From: JAVWGW01 sp036655915
Lineage (GTDB): Bacteria; Actinomycetota; Coriobacteriia; Coriobacteriales; Eggerthellaceae
Direction of reading: 5' to 3'
Length of the DNA stretch: 25,267 nt
Assembly (NCBI GenBank): GCA_036655915.1
Contig: JAVVPE010000025.1
Span: 1-25,267, forward strand
Every line of letters starts with the position of its first letter. Within the stretch, counting starts at the first letter, position 1. The notes under the pieces are model-generated. The model did not search any database and was not told the DNA's origin. It saw only the letters and a list, made by a program, of their open reading frames with translations. Both the position numbers and the translations under genes were made by a program. Below, one piece after another: positions 24,328 to 25,267 of the stretch.

Positions 24328-24816
24328 GTGCGCAGCGGCTCTGACATGGAAGCAGCAATCGACACTCACGGAAACACGGTGTGGCGCGTTTGCACGCTTG
24401 CTATAAAGTCTTATGCCGATGCGCAGGATGCCTTCCAAGAAGTATTTCTGAAATATGCTCTCAGCGAAACTCCCTTCAAAGATGAAGAACACCGCAAGGC
24501 CTGGCTCATTCGTGTGGCGGTCAACACCTGTAAAGATATGTTGCGCGCGGCACATCGCAAAAATGTTTCCCTTGATGAAGGTTTGGAAAACGGCGTTGAG
24601 CCGTTAGCGCAGGCGCAGGAGGGCTTTGGCTCGGCCACCCAAGAGGTTCTCGATGCTATGGACGCTCTGGGTGATCCCCCCAAAACACCTATTTATCTCG
24701 CTCTTTATGAAGGCTATACCGCACCCGAAATTGCCACGATGCTCGATGCGCCGGTGAACACGGTGTATTCCTGGATAGCAAGGGGCAAACAACAACTTAA
24801 GGAGGCATTGGCATGA
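24328..24816 (+). CDS. ECF-type sigma-70 family RNA polymerase sigma factor
   Basis: It directs RNA polymerase to a small set of promoters, normally under control of a partner anti-sigma factor. Seen: 162 residues. Region 2 spans about residues 10-65, with DAQDAFQEVFLKYA and the -10 recognition part (RKAWLIRVAVNTCKDMLR). A short acidic linker follows. Region 4 spans about 105-160, with the helix-turn-helix APEIATMLDAPVNTVYSWI. Regions 1 and 3 are missing, as in ECF factors. The GTG at 24328 is chosen because AAAGGAAG lies 6-8 bases before it; the next in-frame ATG (24346) has no such site. The stop overlaps the start of the next gene, so the two are translationally coupled. Target promoters cannot be read here. 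Confidence 0.92.
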   Translation: MRSGSDMEAAIDTHGNTVWRVCTLAIKSYADAQDAFQEVFLKYALSETPFKDEEHRKAWLIRVAVNTCKDMLRAAHRKNVSLDEGLENGVEPLAQAQEGFGSATQEVLDAMDALGDPPKTPIYLALYEGYTAPEIATMLDAPVNTVYSWIARGKQQLKEALA

Positions 24817-25267
24817 ATCAGACCGACAAGCGTATAAAAGCAGCCTTCGACGCGGTCAAAATGCCAGCACACCTTAAAGCTGCCACGCTTGCATCAATCG
24901 AAGCGCAGCGCACAAATGCCGCCTCCCCAACCGATGCCGCTCCTGCTGCCACCGAAGCTGCATCCATCGACCACGGCGTGCCCCCTGAATTCATTGCCAT
25001 TCCCGGCTCGAAAAATCCCGGTACTTCCCTGGGGCCAAAATCTCAGCGACCGGCTTCTCGCAAGCACAGGTTTAGCGGCATGGGACAGCGCATCGGCCTT
25101 GCAGTGGCGGCCTGCCTCTGCCTTCTTATGATAGGGGTGGGCGGTTACACCGTCTACGACACCGAAACAGCCTATATCGACATCGACGTAAACCCGTCGG
25201 TGGAACTCGGCGTCAATTGCTTCGACATCGTCGTCAGCACGCGCGCCTATAACGAAGATGGCCAGCG
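24813..25267 (+). CDS. RsgI-like membrane anti-sigma factor, 5' part
   Basis: Partial: the window ends inside the gene after 151 codons. Seen: a cytoplasmic part of about 92 residues that begins MNQTDKRIKAAFDAVKMPAH and contains a low-complexity Ala/Pro stretch; one membrane helix at about residues 95-113; then, on the outside, YIDIDVNPSVELGVN at residues 121-135 followed by FD-[IV]-V. This outer box is typical of RsgI-family anti-sigma factors, which sense an external signal through a C-terminal domain. The HxxxCxxC motif of zinc anti-sigma factors is not present. AAGGAGG precedes the ATG, and the start overlaps the sigma factor stop (ATGA). The sensor domain lies beyond the window, so the signal is unknown. 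Confidence 0.85.
   Translation, partial: MNQTDKRIKAAFDAVKMPAHLKAATLASIEAQRTNAASPTDAAPAATEAASIDHGVPPEFIAIPGSKNPGTSLGPKSQRPASRKHRFSGMGQRIGLAVAACLCLLMIGVGGYTVYDTETAYIDIDVNPSVELGVNCFDIVVSTRAYNEDGQ

Overview
The window looks like chromosomal DNA from a high-GC anaerobic actinobacterium. My best guess is Coriobacteriia, Eggerthellaceae or a close relative. The reasons are an actinobacterial-style argC-J-B-D-R-G-H cluster, protein sequences that resemble that group, and two penicillin-binding proteins with Pro-rich tails. The taxonomic call is inference. A run of 100 N at 23462-23561 shows that this is a scaffold with a gap inside a repeat-rich stretch.

Layout. (1) 1-1183: the 3' end of a reverse transcriptase gene with the LGxxxSQ signature of diversity-generating retroelement (DGR) enzymes, then about 660 bp without a convincing gene but rich in hairpins, closed by a terminator. 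(2) 1284-3667, minus strand: two FKBP/SlyD-type prolyl isomerases, the second divergent at key positions, and a glutamate-cysteine ligase family enzyme. (3) 3839-5686: a membrane-anchored FlaA1/CapD-type nucleotide-sugar 4,6-dehydratase for surface glycan synthesis. (4) 5745-13951: the arginine cluster argC, argJ, argB, argD, argR, argG, argH. It covers every step from N-acetylglutamate (plus the recycling enzyme ArgJ and the repressor ArgR) to arginine, except ornithine carbamoyltransferase (argF), which is not in the cluster. (5) 14054-19060: two paralogous class A penicillin-binding proteins in convergent orientation around a small lipoprotein, separated by terminators; one has a Pro-rich tail and the other a PASTA domain plus Pro-rich tail. 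(6) 19247-23011: a long U32 peptidase-family protein (RlhA-like) and tyrosyl-tRNA synthetase. (7) 23012-23561: GC-rich nested inverted repeats in at least two related units, running into the gap. (8) 23668-25267: a secreted, Gly-rich, Cys-containing protein with four Ca-loop-like repeats, an ECF-type sigma factor and, overlapping it, an RsgI-like membrane anti-sigma factor cut by the window end.

How they work together. Regions 4 and 6 are ordinary metabolism and translation. Regions 3 and 5 build the envelope. The parts most likely to hold something undescribed are region 8, a compact envelope-signalling module with its own secreted repeat protein, region 1, the retroelement and its structured downstream DNA, and region 7, the hairpin repeat array.
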